Shown here: positions 1-52,450 of the stretch, piece after piece
How the letters are laid out: every line of letters starts with the position of its first letter
Numbering within the stretch: the first letter of the stretch is position 1
NCBI GenBank assembly: GCA_964019415.1
Contig: OZ025872.1
Coordinates: 2,556,199 to 2,620,198, forward strand
Reading direction: 5' to 3'
Length of the DNA: 64,000 bases
Origin: Ianthella basta
Lineage: Eukaryota > Porifera > Demospongiae > Verongiida > Ianthellidae
Made by a program: the position numbers and the translations under genes
The notes under the pieces: model-generated
The model's input: only the letters and a program-made list of their open reading frames with translations
The model's database searches: none
What the model was told of the DNA's origin: nothing

Positions 1-1656
1 CTCAAACAAAGGCTGCGAATTTACACGGTGGCCATCGGGCGCAATGTATATGAACATTTCCCGTAAGCGTATAAGGCTCTGCACGTTATTCAAGGCAACC
101 AGGCCTTGCTCGAAATCAACGTATGTACACTAATCCAGCATTACCGCCAAGCGTGAACACCTTCCGTGCCGAGGACGAGGCAGATACACTTCCCACGATG
201 ATCGACCAAACTTGTCCTCCATTCGTGTCGTGACCGGAAGTCCATGCATTTAACGCCTTTTTTGGCCAAACACCTAGTGTAGTTTCGTATTTTAGGTAAG
301 CGTATCTCGGGGACTGAAGCAGCTATTGAAGCGCAACAAAGGGCAATAGAGAGCTCAACCACACTGCTTTAACACGATATAACTAACTCAAAATTGATAC
401 ACTGCGTGAAGTGGGTCATCTTCTCAAATCGCTCACATATGCAAAGGACTATGTTTACATCAGATTAATACCTGCGCAGACTATTACCCCCTTCTTATAA
501 TCTTAGAAGAAAATGGTGCAGAACAGAGTACAAGAATGCCACTCTAGAACTGGCTGCCACATTAGCATAATGTATATTATGCCAATGCAACAAAATTGTG
601 GCATTGGGGTATCTTAATACATGGGGACGACAAACCTTGTACTCGCTCCAGTGCTATACTGATTGCATTACCACTGCCACTCAGATCCTAGTCCTTCACA
701 TCTGTACCTGAGTTCTCGTTCATAATCTGAGTTCATAGGTACCATGTGTCATGCACTAGGAGCATGCAAAATCAGTCGGAACAAGAAGATGAAGTTTCTA
801 TGTGCACTCCAGACTGGCATTAGCTGCACTGTTGCCTTCAGTTCATCAATCATTTGTCTTCAATATATCAACCAATCCATGTCCTTCGATTGCTCTTCAC
901 CACACTGCTGGCTAGCTTCATTGAAGCACATTCCTAAATAGATATCACAAGCATGACATTTGATAGGTAAACTGGTGTTTGATAGTGTGAATACATGACA
1001 TGAACTCCAGGCAATGAAGGAGGGAATTGATGCCCTGATCCTTGAGTTTCTGTGCCTTAAAGTTGATTCAATTGCAATAAGATGGTATTAGATTAAGATT
1101 TGCAAATAACTTAAAGCTATAGTCATAGTCAGATTGAGCTGCAGACCCGTAGTGTCTAAAACAGATATAATAGGCAAAAATGAATCATTAGATGTATCAC
1201 TGCCAAGAGTACACAGATTACTTTATATCTCCTGGAAGAGCAGTGCTTTCATGAAGCCTCAGAAGTTCTTGGATTTCACCCTTGGCACTTTCATGGCTTC
1301 ACTCAAGCACTAGCCTTCCACACAGGACATACAGGCTCTTATATCCATCTTATTTGCTTGTATAAGGGATATTCCTATAATTATGCATTTTCCCTATCTC
1401 ACTAATTGACACGTTTTGTTTACACTATGCTAGCCCTCATTAATCGGGCCCTTTTTCTCCAACATTTTCTGCAAACATCTTGGGTACCTTTAACTTTTCC
1501 TCTTTGCCATAAGGTATCAGTCCATACCAATTGAATTATGTTGGCACTCTTGACCTGTCAATAGTAGATGGCTGCTTGGATTACATGCATTGATCACTTT
1601 AAACACACCTTGTTCAAAAGTCGTATTTAGATTCTTGTTGCAATGATAAATTATAG
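1..1656. other. No gene assigned; intron or upstream DNA
   Basis: Nothing here can be called with confidence. The first 360 bases are richer in G+C than what follows and contain short open stretches next to donor-like sites near 62 and 120, but no frame, acceptor or family supports an exon. A phase-0 coiled-coil exon begins at 1657, so at least the right part is probably an intron of the large gene that follows. Upstream exons, possibly a kinase domain by analogy with the gene at 53.4 kb, would lie to the left of the window. Confidence 0.4.
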
Positions 1657-42267
<40,611 letters not shown>

Positions 42268-42730
42268 AGTATCAGAGCTTATTACATTGACTCTGATTGA
42301 CACCAGCTACAAGGATTGACAATTAGTGGCCATATGGCTTAATAGTGTATATAGAGTACATGTGGTGTGCATAGCATAGCTATACAAACATCTGTAGTTA
42401 TTTCTGCATGCATGGGTTTTACACTATATTACACTCTAGAGATATCTGCATGCTTATATATATTGCTTTGTACTGTGCATGAATGTAAAATAATTATGCT
42501 GCTGATTAGCGCGTGAAAGTGCACTGAAAACTTTTACTCATAATGGCCATGGGACTTTCGATCATGACATATTATACTATAGCTAGTACATATATATATA
42601 CTTAAATTATGCATATGACTAGTACTGCAACAGTACTGTGTAAGTTTTCAATGAATAAAACTATAGTTGTCCATGACTACACAAGCAATTAATATTACAT
42701 AACTCTATGGCAGCAGACAAAATAGTGTCA

Positions 42731-44332
42731 TCAAATGTACCAGTACACTCGTAGCAGTAGCATAAAAAGGAACGCAAGGACTGGTATTAGCCAACACCAG
42801 ATGTATTTCCACAACGTGCCAATGCTCTGATGAGTAAGCTGCCAGACTGGCCTGAACGTATCCTTCATTTTTATCACAGGCTGTTCGAGTGACGTCACTG
42901 TTGGGAATGATGCATTCCTCATACCAAACATGCTGTCACCAGTAGTGTTGTGAGCAGTTCCCTCAGGAAGCACTTGTGGCTGTTGGCCAGATGGTGTTGG
43001 CTGACGTTGGTTTTCTTCCCTTGCCTGAATCAATGAATATGTAACAGGGCTAAGTAATTGAAAGGAATTAATACAGGCTTCATACACATTGTATAGTATG
43101 CAATGACAAACATGACAAGGCAATACCAGACTGAAAGTAACATTAATTTTAAGAATAGGCAAGGCAAAAACATTTTTTGAATGTCAAATTTCTAAAAATA
43201 ATTTTGTGTAACAGTAAGTGCAAATTCAGAAGATGGCGCCAAACATGCAGTGGCAATAACTTACAGCAGGCATTGAAGTCTCGACTGATGAGGAACTGTT
43301 TTGCAATGAAGCAGGGTCAATATCGCGGTCAAGCATGCGCATGCAGTCATCATCTGTGAAGACATCTTCGCTATCACTGAGAGCACGGTGGATATTCTCA
43401 AATGTGGGACGATTCTCAGGTTTGATGTCCAGACAAGGAATGATGATTGGTTTGAGAAAGTAATCTCGTTCCTCAAGGCTGGGTTTAGGAAGAAGATACT
43501 TTCTGTCTTCCCAAGGCCTTGGTGGCCTGTTACGATGCTCCGCAGGTTTAGGCCACTTGTGGATCAGCATTTGCAAAGTCACACAACCAAAGCTGAATCG
43601 ATCCAGTGGCTTGCCATACTTTGGCTCTGGTAGAAGTGCTTCTGGGGGCATAAATGCCTTGGTTCCCGGTTGCCTCGTCAGCTTTTCCTGATTTGCATCT
43701 TTGTAGAACCGAGCCTGGCCGAAGTCGGTCACCTTGGCTCTGAAGTCGCTGGTAAGAAGGATGTTGTTTGTGGTCAGGTCTCGGTGCAGCACATATGGTC
43801 GTAGGTTGTGCAGATAGATCATGGCACAGCATACATCAATGAGGATCCTGCGCTTCACATGTAGTGGGATGGAACGTATTCTTGCCTTGGTATTGAGAAG
43901 AAATTTATTAAGACTCTTTCTTGGCAGTAACTCCATTAGAATAACGTCATTCCCATTTGGCTTCTTCAACAGTCCGATGTACTGAACGATATTCGGGTGT
44001 CTGAGACGACCAGCAAGCTTTAGAGATTCCACAAAAAAGCCTTTGGTAGCACGCTTCCGATTCTCTTCAGTAAGAAGGTCAAGATCGTCTCGCAGTTCCT
44101 TTGCTGCACATGGTAGTTCGTTCCAGTACACCTTGGTGACCCGCCCGAACGTTCCTCTACCGAGTACCTCTTCTTTGCCATTTTCGTCTTGTTCACGAAC
44201 GTGATCACTGTTCAGATAGAAGGCTTCCTTTAAATCTGGCAAGCTCTCCTGTTCCCATGGCGGATCGAAAGGTAGCTCAGACTCTTCAACAGCTTCCTGG
44301 AGTGTGCCCTCCCCCAATTCGCTGTCGGCCAT
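42731..44332 (-). CDS. K1: tail-anchored TKL-type protein kinase (2 exons)
   Basis: Exon 1 is 44332-43265 (356 codons) and exon 2 is 43024-42731, joined in phase 0 for 453 residues. Kinase motifs: glycine loop LGRGTFGRV (57-65), catalytic Lys78 in CAAKEL, probable C-helix Glu102, HRDLTTNN (183-190), DFG (203-205) and PPE (229-231). The Asp of the PLDRFSFGC stretch is also present. The domain is most like tyrosine-kinase-like kinases and appears catalytically complete. Exon 2 adds a polar linker and ends with a hydrophobic stretch of about 20 residues (WLIPVLAFLFMLLL) right before the stop, so the kinase should face the cytosol as a tail-anchored protein. This anchor exon is unlike those of K2-K4. 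The gene converges on the giant gene, with stops 463 bp apart. AATAAA overlaps the region just before the ATG. Confidence 0.85.
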
Positions 44333-44590
44333 TTATTATGCACGTGGTACCATGATCAGAATATAGGGTAAAAGGGATTTTAGGGATGCATAATGGTATT
44401 TAAGCATTTACAATGGGCTGTAGTATCCCAAAAAGAGGGCAAAGATGACGGCAAAGAATGCTAGCAAAACAAACAAAGCTGTCTGCTTCATGTTCCCATG
44501 CACATGCACTCCCGGGTTCTCCTCGGTGGCTTTAGCAGAATCCTTCCCTTCATCTTTCAGGGGTTCCTCTTTACTAAAATGTGTTCTTGC

Positions 44591-46320
44591 CTACAAGAGA
44601 GAGTAGCAGAAAACATTTTGCGCCTAATGTCATTCTTGAAAGTGTCGGTCAAACAAGATCACACACATGCACTACAATAGGTTGACGAAAGTAATGTACC
44701 TACAAGGAATTTTGTTGGTTTACAGTGAGTATCAATTGAACTCTGAGACAAGGGTTTCAGAAATGGCCTGAACCTGCTGTGCCTATAGGCTATACTGTGG
44801 GGTAACATGGCTGAAACGTGAACCAACTGCAAGACTAGTCAACTGTCTGGTTCTTTGGCTATGTACAGAGGGCTACACTAGTAGTGTGGAGTAAACAGAG
44901 CACACTGCATGGCTGAAGGTAAACAGTCTTGGTCTCTGAGTACAGTGAGTCATTATTTGTCATACGTAAACCGACATTTTAAAGCAGACCATAGGCTAGA
45001 ACTAACCATGGCAAAATGTACGTGTCCTTCCTATGAATTACTACATACAACTGGAACCACCTTACTCCAGATATTAGACGGCTAGCTACATGACTGTGTG
45101 CCATTTGTGAAGGCATGTCATGCATTTATTAGTTTTTGAACCACACTGTTAAAAATGGGGAGTGATGATCACATACAAAATTGGTGTGAATTGGTTGCCA
45201 CTGTGAGCACACCCATTTGCAGTGTGATGTTCACTCCAACCATGCAGTACACAACATACCATTTATGTGAACAGTTTGTAAGAGACTAAGCACTTCATGG
45301 TACATTTCACTACAGATAGTACACAACATACCACCTGGTGGGACTGTTTGTGGGTGATACAAAGTACCTAATGGTACATTAAATTACACACTTAGTTTGA
45401 CGAGGTCCTCCCACTGTACACAACATACCATTAGGCTAAGCTGTATCCTGGGTAGCTATATATGTACTTAGATAGCTTGTAGGATTCCAAGTAAACTCTC
45501 ATCTTTGTGTGTAAATTACTTCAAAGTCTCTTAATCTATCAGAAAAGATTTGAACAACAGTGTGGATACTGGTGTCAGTGTGAACGTCACACTAAAGTAA
45601 TAGTGTGACTGATCACACCATTGGTGTGAGCACTGAGTGGTGTGACGGTCACACCATATTTTTAACAGTGCAGTGCCTGAACACAACTGTATTGAATCTG
45701 CCATGAAGTACGATTATCATCCAATTACTGTCAAAATCAATCTAAAAGATCTTGGTTATATGATCACTTACACATGCTCTATAAGCATGCATTTTGTCAC
45801 CCACGCAGGAAACAATGAGCAACACTAACTAATGCATATTCAAACAGGGGGGAGGGAATGCACAGCATTTCAACTCGACAATCTTTGTCACCCTTGAAAG
45901 CACTTGACGAAGACTTTAGAGTCAAAACGTCCTGCAACACCCTTGTTTGATGCTGCACTCATTCATATTCTGCTTGAATCTATCAACTACCACAGCTGTG
46001 AGCCTCTAACAAATCATCGTACCAGCTGCATATGAGCTGTTTCATGCCAGGCATTTAAAACTAAGGATGAAGAAGATGATAATGACAAGGGTATCATTAA
46101 TATAGGAGGTAAAGGGAACGCTCTGTGCATCCTGTTCTCCCCAACTAGGCGGGTGCATGGAGCTCATGTGATAAAGTTTTGTATTAGCAACTTACCCTTA
46201 CCTTGCACCATGAATGGAACAAAGAATAGCCCACTTCAAATAACGTACATGCATACCCTACTCTCTTTTACTGTACCAAAGTCTACACACCAGAAAAGTC
46301 AAACTGCAGTGGCAACTTAC
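44591..46320. other. Intron of K2 with an inverted-repeat element
   Basis: The 1.7-kb intron separates the kinase exon from the anchor exon. 45143-45670 is bounded by CACTGTTAAAAATGG and its inverse TATTTTTAACAGTG, with internal reiterations of TGTGTGAACGTCACAC-like motifs and of ACACAACATACCA. This is a MITE-like element. At 45908-45940 there is a hammerhead-like motif. Nothing else was recognised. Confidence 0.6.
45143..45670. mobile_element. MITE-like element, CACTGTTAAAAAT ends
   Basis: Inverted ends of 13-14 bp. The interior has three spaced copies of GTACACAACATACCA-like sequence and short GTGTGA/TCACAC palindromes near the right end. No open frame is present. The superfamily is not certain. 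Confidence 0.6.
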
Positions 46321-47510
46321 AGTGAACATTGAGGCATCAATTGATGATGTCATTGGCCTGTTTTGCACAGAAGCAGGGTCAACATCGTAGTCAAGCATGT
46401 GTATGCATTCATCATCTGTGAAGACATCTCCACTGTCACTGAGAGCGTGGTGGATATTCTCAAATGTGAGACGATTCTCCGGTATGATGTCCAGACAAGG
46501 GATGACGATTGGCTTGAGAAAGTAATCTTGTTCCTCACGGCTGGATTGGCATGGAGATGCTTTCTGTCTTCCCATGGCATTGGTGGCCTGTTTTGATGTT
46601 CTGCAGGCATCTGCAAAGTGACACAACCAAAGTTGAATCGATCTAGTGGCTTTCCATACTTTGGCTCTGGTAGAAGCACTTCTGGGGGCATAAACATCTT
46701 GGTTCCCGGTTGCCTTGTCAGCTTTTCCTGATTCGCATCTGTGTAGAACCGAGCCTGGCCGAAGTCAGTCACCTTGGCTCTGAAGTCACTGGTAAGGAGG
46801 ATGTTGTTTGACGTCAGGTCTCGGTGCAGCACACATGGTTGTTGGTTGTGCAGATATATCATGGCACAGCACACATCGATGAGGATGCTGTGCTTCACAC
46901 ATAGTGGGATAGAAGGTATTCTCGTTTTGGAATTGTGAAGAAAATGAGTAAGACTTTTCCTTGGCAGCAACTCCATGAGGATGACATCATTCCCATTTGG
47001 CCTCCTCCACAGTCCAATGTACTGAACGATATTTGGGTGTCTGAGACGACCAGCAAGCTGCAGAGATTCCACAAAAAAGCCTTTGGTGGCACGCTTCCGA
47101 TTCTCTTCAGTGAGAATGTCAAGATCGTCTCGCAGTTCCTTTGCTGCACATGGTAGTTCGCTCCAGTACACCTTGGTGACCCGCCCAAATGCTCCTTCAC
47201 CGAGTACCTCCTCATTCCCATTCTCGTCTCGCTCACGAATATGATCACTGTTCAGATAGAAAGCCTGCTTGAAATCCGGCAAATTTACTTGCTCTACGGG
47301 TGGATCGAAAGGCTGCTCAGACTCTTCAACGGCTTCCTGGAGTGACCCCTCCTCTCCTTCGGCCATTTCCACCATACACGACCCACTTCCTTTGGCGCGC
47401 CGCGGTGTACCATGGTGTATACGGTACAATGGAGTTGGAAATGGGACTTTCCCACAACAAGTACCTAAGTACGTAATGCACCTATTATTAGCAACAAGGG
47501 CGTTAATCAT

Positions 47511-50208
47511 TTACATGGCGTTGTAGTATCCCAAAAAGAGGGCAAAGATAACGGCAAAGAGTGCTAGCAAAACAAACAAAGCTGTCCACATCATGTTGCC
47601 ATGTGCTCCTTTCTTCTCGTTGCTGAGCTTTACAGACTCCTTCTCTTCATCTTTTACAGCTTCCTCTTTCTTCATCTTCATCCTTGTCTACAAAAGCAAG
47701 TAAAAGAAGGCAGTTCACAACTGCACCAGCTATGGCTTTCTAACTGCAAACTGGTACTTTTCAATATGAACAATGGACACAGTTCACATCAGCACCAGCA
47801 CTAACATTGTAGCTAACCCACCGGTTTACAGATTACAAGATTGGATGAGTATAGAGTTGCAGGTGATTCAAAATGTAAATATCCTTTGTACATACACACA
47901 CATGCAGTGTTCTCGCCAGGCTGCTTTTGAAGGGTACAGAGCCCTCCTTGAGGCTGTAAATATGGAACTGTACCCTCCTTGAAAGGCACAGTGCCACTAG
48001 TCATGTGGTGTGGACAATAGCATTTGCATGCGTACACACTGTGTCATGAGGCTCTCCCTGTATTCAGCTACAGTAACTGCACTTTGCCCGTGAAAGTGAC
48101 AACCTCTCCCACACCCAACCATCCACTAGCCACTCCTCACATGACTGTTGGTCAAGTGTACCCTTCTTATATTATTTTCTGGAGAGAATACTGACACACT
48201 CACATTAGACTTTGGCACTTGAATGAACGTGAGCAAATTAAAGCAATTGAGACATAAATGGGTATCAAATTGTAAAAACACATGGATTGAACACACGACG
48301 ACCACACAAAAGCAAGTTCACAGTAGCTAACACACGATTTACTAATAATTATTATAAAGCACAATCACAAAAATTATACATACTTTGCATATGAAATTCT
48401 TAGTAAGTGTAACTTATGTTACTTACAATTTCACAGTACACCGAAAGTTTACACAGTGCACAGTACACAGTACTCGAAAGAGAAAACAACATACAGATGA
48501 CATCATCTTGTGTGCACAATGCAGTTGGAAGTTTGAGATTTCAAAGTGCAAAACGGTCATCCAAAGGTGAAATTAAAAGGTAAATAGTGTGACGTCATAG
48601 CAAATTGCAATAATGGACAATATATATGTGACAAAATGACAGACAGGAATACAGATTCTGATGTCACCATTTGGTCATTCAGCCACTTGCCATTTGGCCA
48701 GCCAGTACCATTCCGAAATCAACTGCAACAAGCAGAGCTACTGCACAACTAAATGGTCTGAGCTGAAGCAGGTAGGAACGCTGGAACAAATAAATATTAT
48801 CAGAAACCCAAGCTATGGATTGTATTATTCATTTGTTTCATCCAGTATGTGCTGTGGTGAATGACGTAGGGCCGGGTGCTAAGGATGGTAGCTAGGCCAA
48901 TAGCTTGAATGAGTGGCAGCAAAGGCACAGAAATGACCAGCTGGCAATAGTTGAACTCAGACGAAATGGAAGAACTACCAATAATTTCGTATTGAAGTAT
49001 TAGTCTTATGCATGCCATACTCACAACAGGAAATTTCAGACTGATGGACCAGAAGTATAGGCACCATACATTTTAGCAATATTCAAAAGTAGGTCTGCAA
49101 CAAATCAATAGACAGTGACAATACTGAAACTGGAGTAGCAACTTACAGTGGGTGAGGCAGGCTCAACTGTCGGCAATTTGTTCTGCTTTGAGGCAGGATC
49201 AATATCGCGGTCAAGCATTCGTATGCATTCATCATCTGTGAAGAAGTTGCCACTAGCTAGAGTGACATGAATGTCCTCAAATGTGGGACGATTCTCCGGT
49301 ATGATGTCCAGACAAGGGATGATGATTGGCTTGATAAAATCATCTCTTTCCTCACGGGTGGGGTGTGAAAGGAGATACTTTCTGTCTTCCCATGGCCTTG
49401 GCCTACCACGATCCACTGAAGGGTTAGGCCACTTGTGGGTCAGCATCTGCAAAGTGACACAACCAAAGCTGAATCGATCTAGTGGCTTTCCATACTTTGG
49501 CTCTGGTAGAAGCGCTTCTGGGGGCATAAATGCCTTGGTTCCCGGTTGCCTTGTCAGTTTTTCCTGATTCGCATCTGTGTAGAACCGAGCCTGGCCGAAG
49601 TCAGTCACCTTGGCTCTGAAGTCACTGGTAAGGAGGATGTTGTTTGACGTCAGGTCTCGGTGCAGCACATATGGCTGTAGATTGTGCAGATATATCATGG
49701 CACAGCATACATCAATGAGAATCCTGCGCTTCACACGTAGAGGGATAGAACGTATTCTTGCCTCAGTATTGTGAAGGAAATGCGTAAGACTTTTTCTCGG
49801 CAGCAACTCCATGAGTATGACATCATTCCCATTTGGCCTCTTCCACAGTCCGATGTACTGAACAATATTCGGGTGTCTGAGACGGTTTGCAAGCTTCAAA
49901 GACTCTACATAGAAGCCTTTGGTGGCACGCTTCCGATTCTCTTCAGTGAAAAGGCCAAGATCGTCTTGCAGTTCCTTTGCTGCACATGGTAGTTCGTTCC
50001 AGTACACCTTGGTGACCCGCCCAAATGCTCCTTTACCTAGTACCTCTACTTCGCCATTTTCATCTCGTTCACGTATATGATCACCGTTCAGATAGAAGGC
50101 CTGCTTCAAATCCGGCAAATTTACTTGCTCTACGGGTGGATCGAAAGGCTGCTCAGACTCTTCAACGGCTTCATGGAGTGACCCCTCCTCTCCTTCGGCC
50201 ATTTCCAT
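47511..50208 (-). CDS. K3: tail-anchored TKL-type protein kinase (2 exons)
   Basis: Exon 1 is 50208-49147 (354 codons) and exon 2 is 47687-47511 (58 codons plus TAA), giving 412 residues in phase 0. Motifs are numbered as in K1: LGKGAFGRV 57-65, Lys78, HRDL 183-186, DFG 203-205 and MPPE. Exon 2 is a lysine-rich linker (TRMKMKKEEAVKDEEKESVK) and then a membrane span (TALFVLLALFAVIFALFLGY) with a tail of about five residues. Start choice: MEM at 50208 gives the shared N-terminus EGEEGSL. K3 is closest to K2. A K4-type exon-end relic lies inside its intron at 48198-48219. The spacer to K2 is 135 bp. Confidence 0.87.
48220..49146. other. Intron of K3, left part, no feature recognised
   Basis: About 0.93 kb between the duplicated block (ending at 48219) and the K3 donor. 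No convincing open frame or repeat was seen apart from short CA-rich stretches. Confidence 0.5.
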
Positions 50209-50345
50209 TATAAACCACTCACTTCCTTTGGCGCGCCACGCGGTCTACTTTGTACATGGTACAACAGAGTTGACAATGGGACTTTCCCACAACAAGTACC
50301 TAAGTACGTAATGCACCTATTATTAGCAACAAGGGCGTTAATCAT

Positions 50346-52018
50346 TTACATGGCGTTGTAGTATCCCAAAATGAGGGCAAAGATGACGGCAAAGAGTGCT
50401 AGCAAAACAAACAAAGCTGTCGACATCATGTTTCTACGTACATGCGCTTTTTTCTTCACGTTGCTGAGCTTTACAGAATCCTTCTTCTCTTCATCCTTCA
50501 GAGCTTCCTCTTTCTTCATCTTCATCCTTGTCTAAAAAGCAAGTAAAGGAAGGCAGTTCACAACTGCACCAGCTATGGCTTTCTAACTGCAAACTGGTAC
50601 TTTTCAATATGAACAATGGACACAGTTCACATCAGCACCAGAACTAACATTGTAGCTAACCCACCGGTTTACAGATTACAAGATTGGATGAGTATAGAGT
50701 TGCAGGCGATTCAAAATGTAAATATCCTTTGTACATACACACACATGCAGTGTTCTCACCAGGCTGTTTTTGAAGGCAGAACCCTTCTTGCTCCCCTAAA
50801 AACCCTCCTTGAGGCTATAAATATGGCACTGTACCCTCCTTGAAAGGTACCACTAGTCATGTGGTGTGGCAATAGCATTTGCATGCATACATACACACTG
50901 TGTCACAAGGCTCTCCCTGTACTCAGCTAATGCACTTTGTAAGCAAAAGTGACACCCTCTCCCACACCCAACCATCCATTAGCCACTCCTCACATGACTG
51001 TTGGTCAAGTGTACCCTTCTTATATTATTTTCTGGGAAGAACACTGCACGCATGGTACACTCACATTAGACTTTGGCACAATTCGTTCCTTCAGTCTCTC
51101 AATCTCGCCATGCATGATCCTATATCGGTTGCCATCGGTAACATGGGGCAGGTCAGATAGCTGGCTCTGGATAGCGGCAAATGGAGGGCGATCATCAGGG
51201 CCACCAAGGCACGATCTGATGAGCGGAACTAAACATCTCTCTTCTTCATTAAGTTCTTTCAAAAGATGCTCTCTTTTCTCAAATTCGCTTCCCTGCTTGC
51301 TTCCTGGGTCTGGCCACTCGTGTGTCAGCACATGAATGATAACGCAACCATACGCAAACTGATCCACACTTTGGGTGTAGTCCTTCCCATCTGTCTCCGG
51401 GGCCATGAACGCCGGCGTGCCCGGGCGTTCTGTGAACTTCCCACTCTCCATGTTGTCATACAGTCGTACTGTACCAAAGTCACTAACCTTGGCCACAAAG
51501 TGGCTTGTTAGGAGGATGTTGTTCGTTGACAAGTCGCGGTGGAACAACCCAAGGCTGTGTAGATAGGTCATTGCTCGGCTCACATCCAGCAGAATGGAGT
51601 GCTTGAGGTCCATAGGGATGACTTCCTTCAAGGTCTTTGTCTGAACAAGAAAGCGACTCAAGCTGGAGTGCAGGAGCTCCATCACTAAAGCGATACTACC
51701 GTCCTGCGTTTCCCACAAGCCAAAGAACTGGACGATGTTGGAGTGACGCAGGTACAACGCCCAAATGTTCATCTCTCGCTGAAATCCCCTAATGGCACGG
51801 TCCAGTTCCTTCGAATCGCCCTCGGCGTGCGCCTGCAGTATCCATTTGTGTATCTCCTTGATAGATACGGGTAGTCCATTCCATGTTCCCTTCCTCACCA
51901 CTCCAAACGCACCTCTGCCGAGCTCCTCTTCCCCTGCTGCCACGCCGTTGAGGTAGAAGACTTTTCTGCGATCAATCTCTTCGTGAAGCTGCTGCAGCTG
52001 TGCTTCGTAGTCGTTCAT
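50346..52018 (-). CDS. K4: tail-anchored TKL-type protein kinase, distinct subtype
   Basis: Exon 1 is 52018-51065 (318 codons) and exon 2 is 50531-50346 (61 codons plus TAA), giving 379 residues in phase 0. It starts MNDYEAQLQQLHEEIDRR, a short helical N-terminus. Motifs: LGRGAFGVV (33-41), Lys54 in VSIKEI, HRDLSTNN (160-167), DFG (180-182) and APE (206-208). Only moderate similarity to K1-K3 is visible in the domain, yet the anchor exon (TRMKMKKEEALKDEEKKDSV and TALFVLLALFAVIFALILGY) is nearly the same as in K3. It starts divergently from a + strand first exon at 52261. All catalytic residues appear present. Confidence 0.87.
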
Positions 52019-52260
52019 GGTAACTTCCTAATGCGTTAGTGCAGCTAGTGACAACACAATTCTAAACTATGTTGGCAACAGTTCCTGTACGTGTAAGATT
52101 GTGCTGACGATGCAGGAAATCACGTGACTACATTACGTAGGCTGTGATTAGAGCATGATGCAGCATTCGCAGCAACTGTGCATATCATTCTTGGAATTAA
52201 AAGGACAAATACAAGGAGCGGTGGTCGTCCAACTTTCGTACTTCTCTCCTGAGCCAAACG

Positions 52261-52296
52261 ATGGCAGGTTTCTTGGACAGTGTGAAGCGATATGTT
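52261..52296 (+). CDS. Candidate first exon (MAGFLDSVKRYV)
   Basis: ATG at 52261 opens 12 codons ending at GTAAGT (phase 0). The upstream DNA (GTGGTCGTCCAA and TACTTCTCTCCTGAG, 52222-52255) is repeated before the similar exon at 53402 (MAGWFKSLV then GTAAGT). It could be an alternative first exon of the kinase/coiled-coil gene, splicing to 53815, or an orphan of a duplicated gene. Confidence 0.45.
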
Positions 52297-52324
52297 GTAA
52301 GTGCGTGTCTGTGTAATATTATGG

Positions 52325-52450
52325 TACCGTGTAGGTAGTGTAGCTTGGTGGTTAGGACGTATTTTTCTGCCACATCTCCCCTTACGCCTGTATGCATGAT
52401 GGGGCAGCTTAGCGCAAATGTCGAACCCTAAGGTGATGACCGGGGCCTCC
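52325..52450 (+). repeat. tRNA-like/SINE-like stretch
   Basis: TAGCTTGGTGGTTAGGACG near 52337 resembles an A box, and ATGTCGAACCCTAAGG near 52419 a B box, but their spacing (about 80 bp) is long and no cloverleaf is evident. It is possibly a SINE head. This is a weak call. Confidence 0.3.

Larger units (their letters stand above)
44408..47375 (-). pseudogene. K2: tail-anchored kinase copy with frameshift
   Basis: Exon 1 is 47375-46321 and starts MVEMAEGEEGSLQEAVE. Exon 2 is 44590-44408 and encodes 60 residues with the segment TALFVLLAFFAVIFALFLGY before the stop. The N-lobe, HRDL and DFG are intact. Relative to K1/K3, seven codons are deleted in frame near 46606 (the LIHKWPK stretch of K1) and one base is missing at about 46545-46558, which shifts the last third of the kinase domain. 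The correct frame resumes as REEQDYFLKPIVIPCLDI in another frame. Donor and acceptor still fit phase 0. It is either a young pseudogene or carries a sequencing error at that base. The 44407-44333 spacer to K1 is only 75 bp. Confidence 0.78.
47386..51083. repeat. Segmental duplication: 47386-48219 and 50214-51083
   Basis: Long co-linear similarity with an offset of about 2,835 bp: the 5' flank (CTTCCTTTGGCGCGCC), the spacer (CCTAAGTACGTAATGCACCT), the anchor exon, the following intron (ACCGGTTTACAGATTACAAG) and the final ACTCACATTAGACTTTGGCAC. The adjacent kinase exons K2 and K3 extend the similarity on the left. The block therefore spans the 5' end of one kinase gene and the 3' end of the next. 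Confidence 0.85.

Noticed and set aside
1..362. Possible upstream exons with donors at about 62 and 120, and a 73-codon minus frame
   Set aside because: No consistent acceptor, phase or family; the evidence is too thin to call.
43388..44208. Plus and minus frames overlapping K1 in other frames
   Set aside because: Shadows of the kinase exon; equivalents recur over K2 and K3 at the same place.
47376..47510. Longer N-terminus of K2 (start at 47510)
   Set aside because: The extension covers the spacer shared with the K3/K4 intergenic DNA, and the conserved N-terminus begins at MVEMAEG/MAEG.
49271..49567. 98-codon plus-strand frame opposite K3
   Set aside because: Antisense shadow of the kinase exon, with counterparts opposite K1 and K2.
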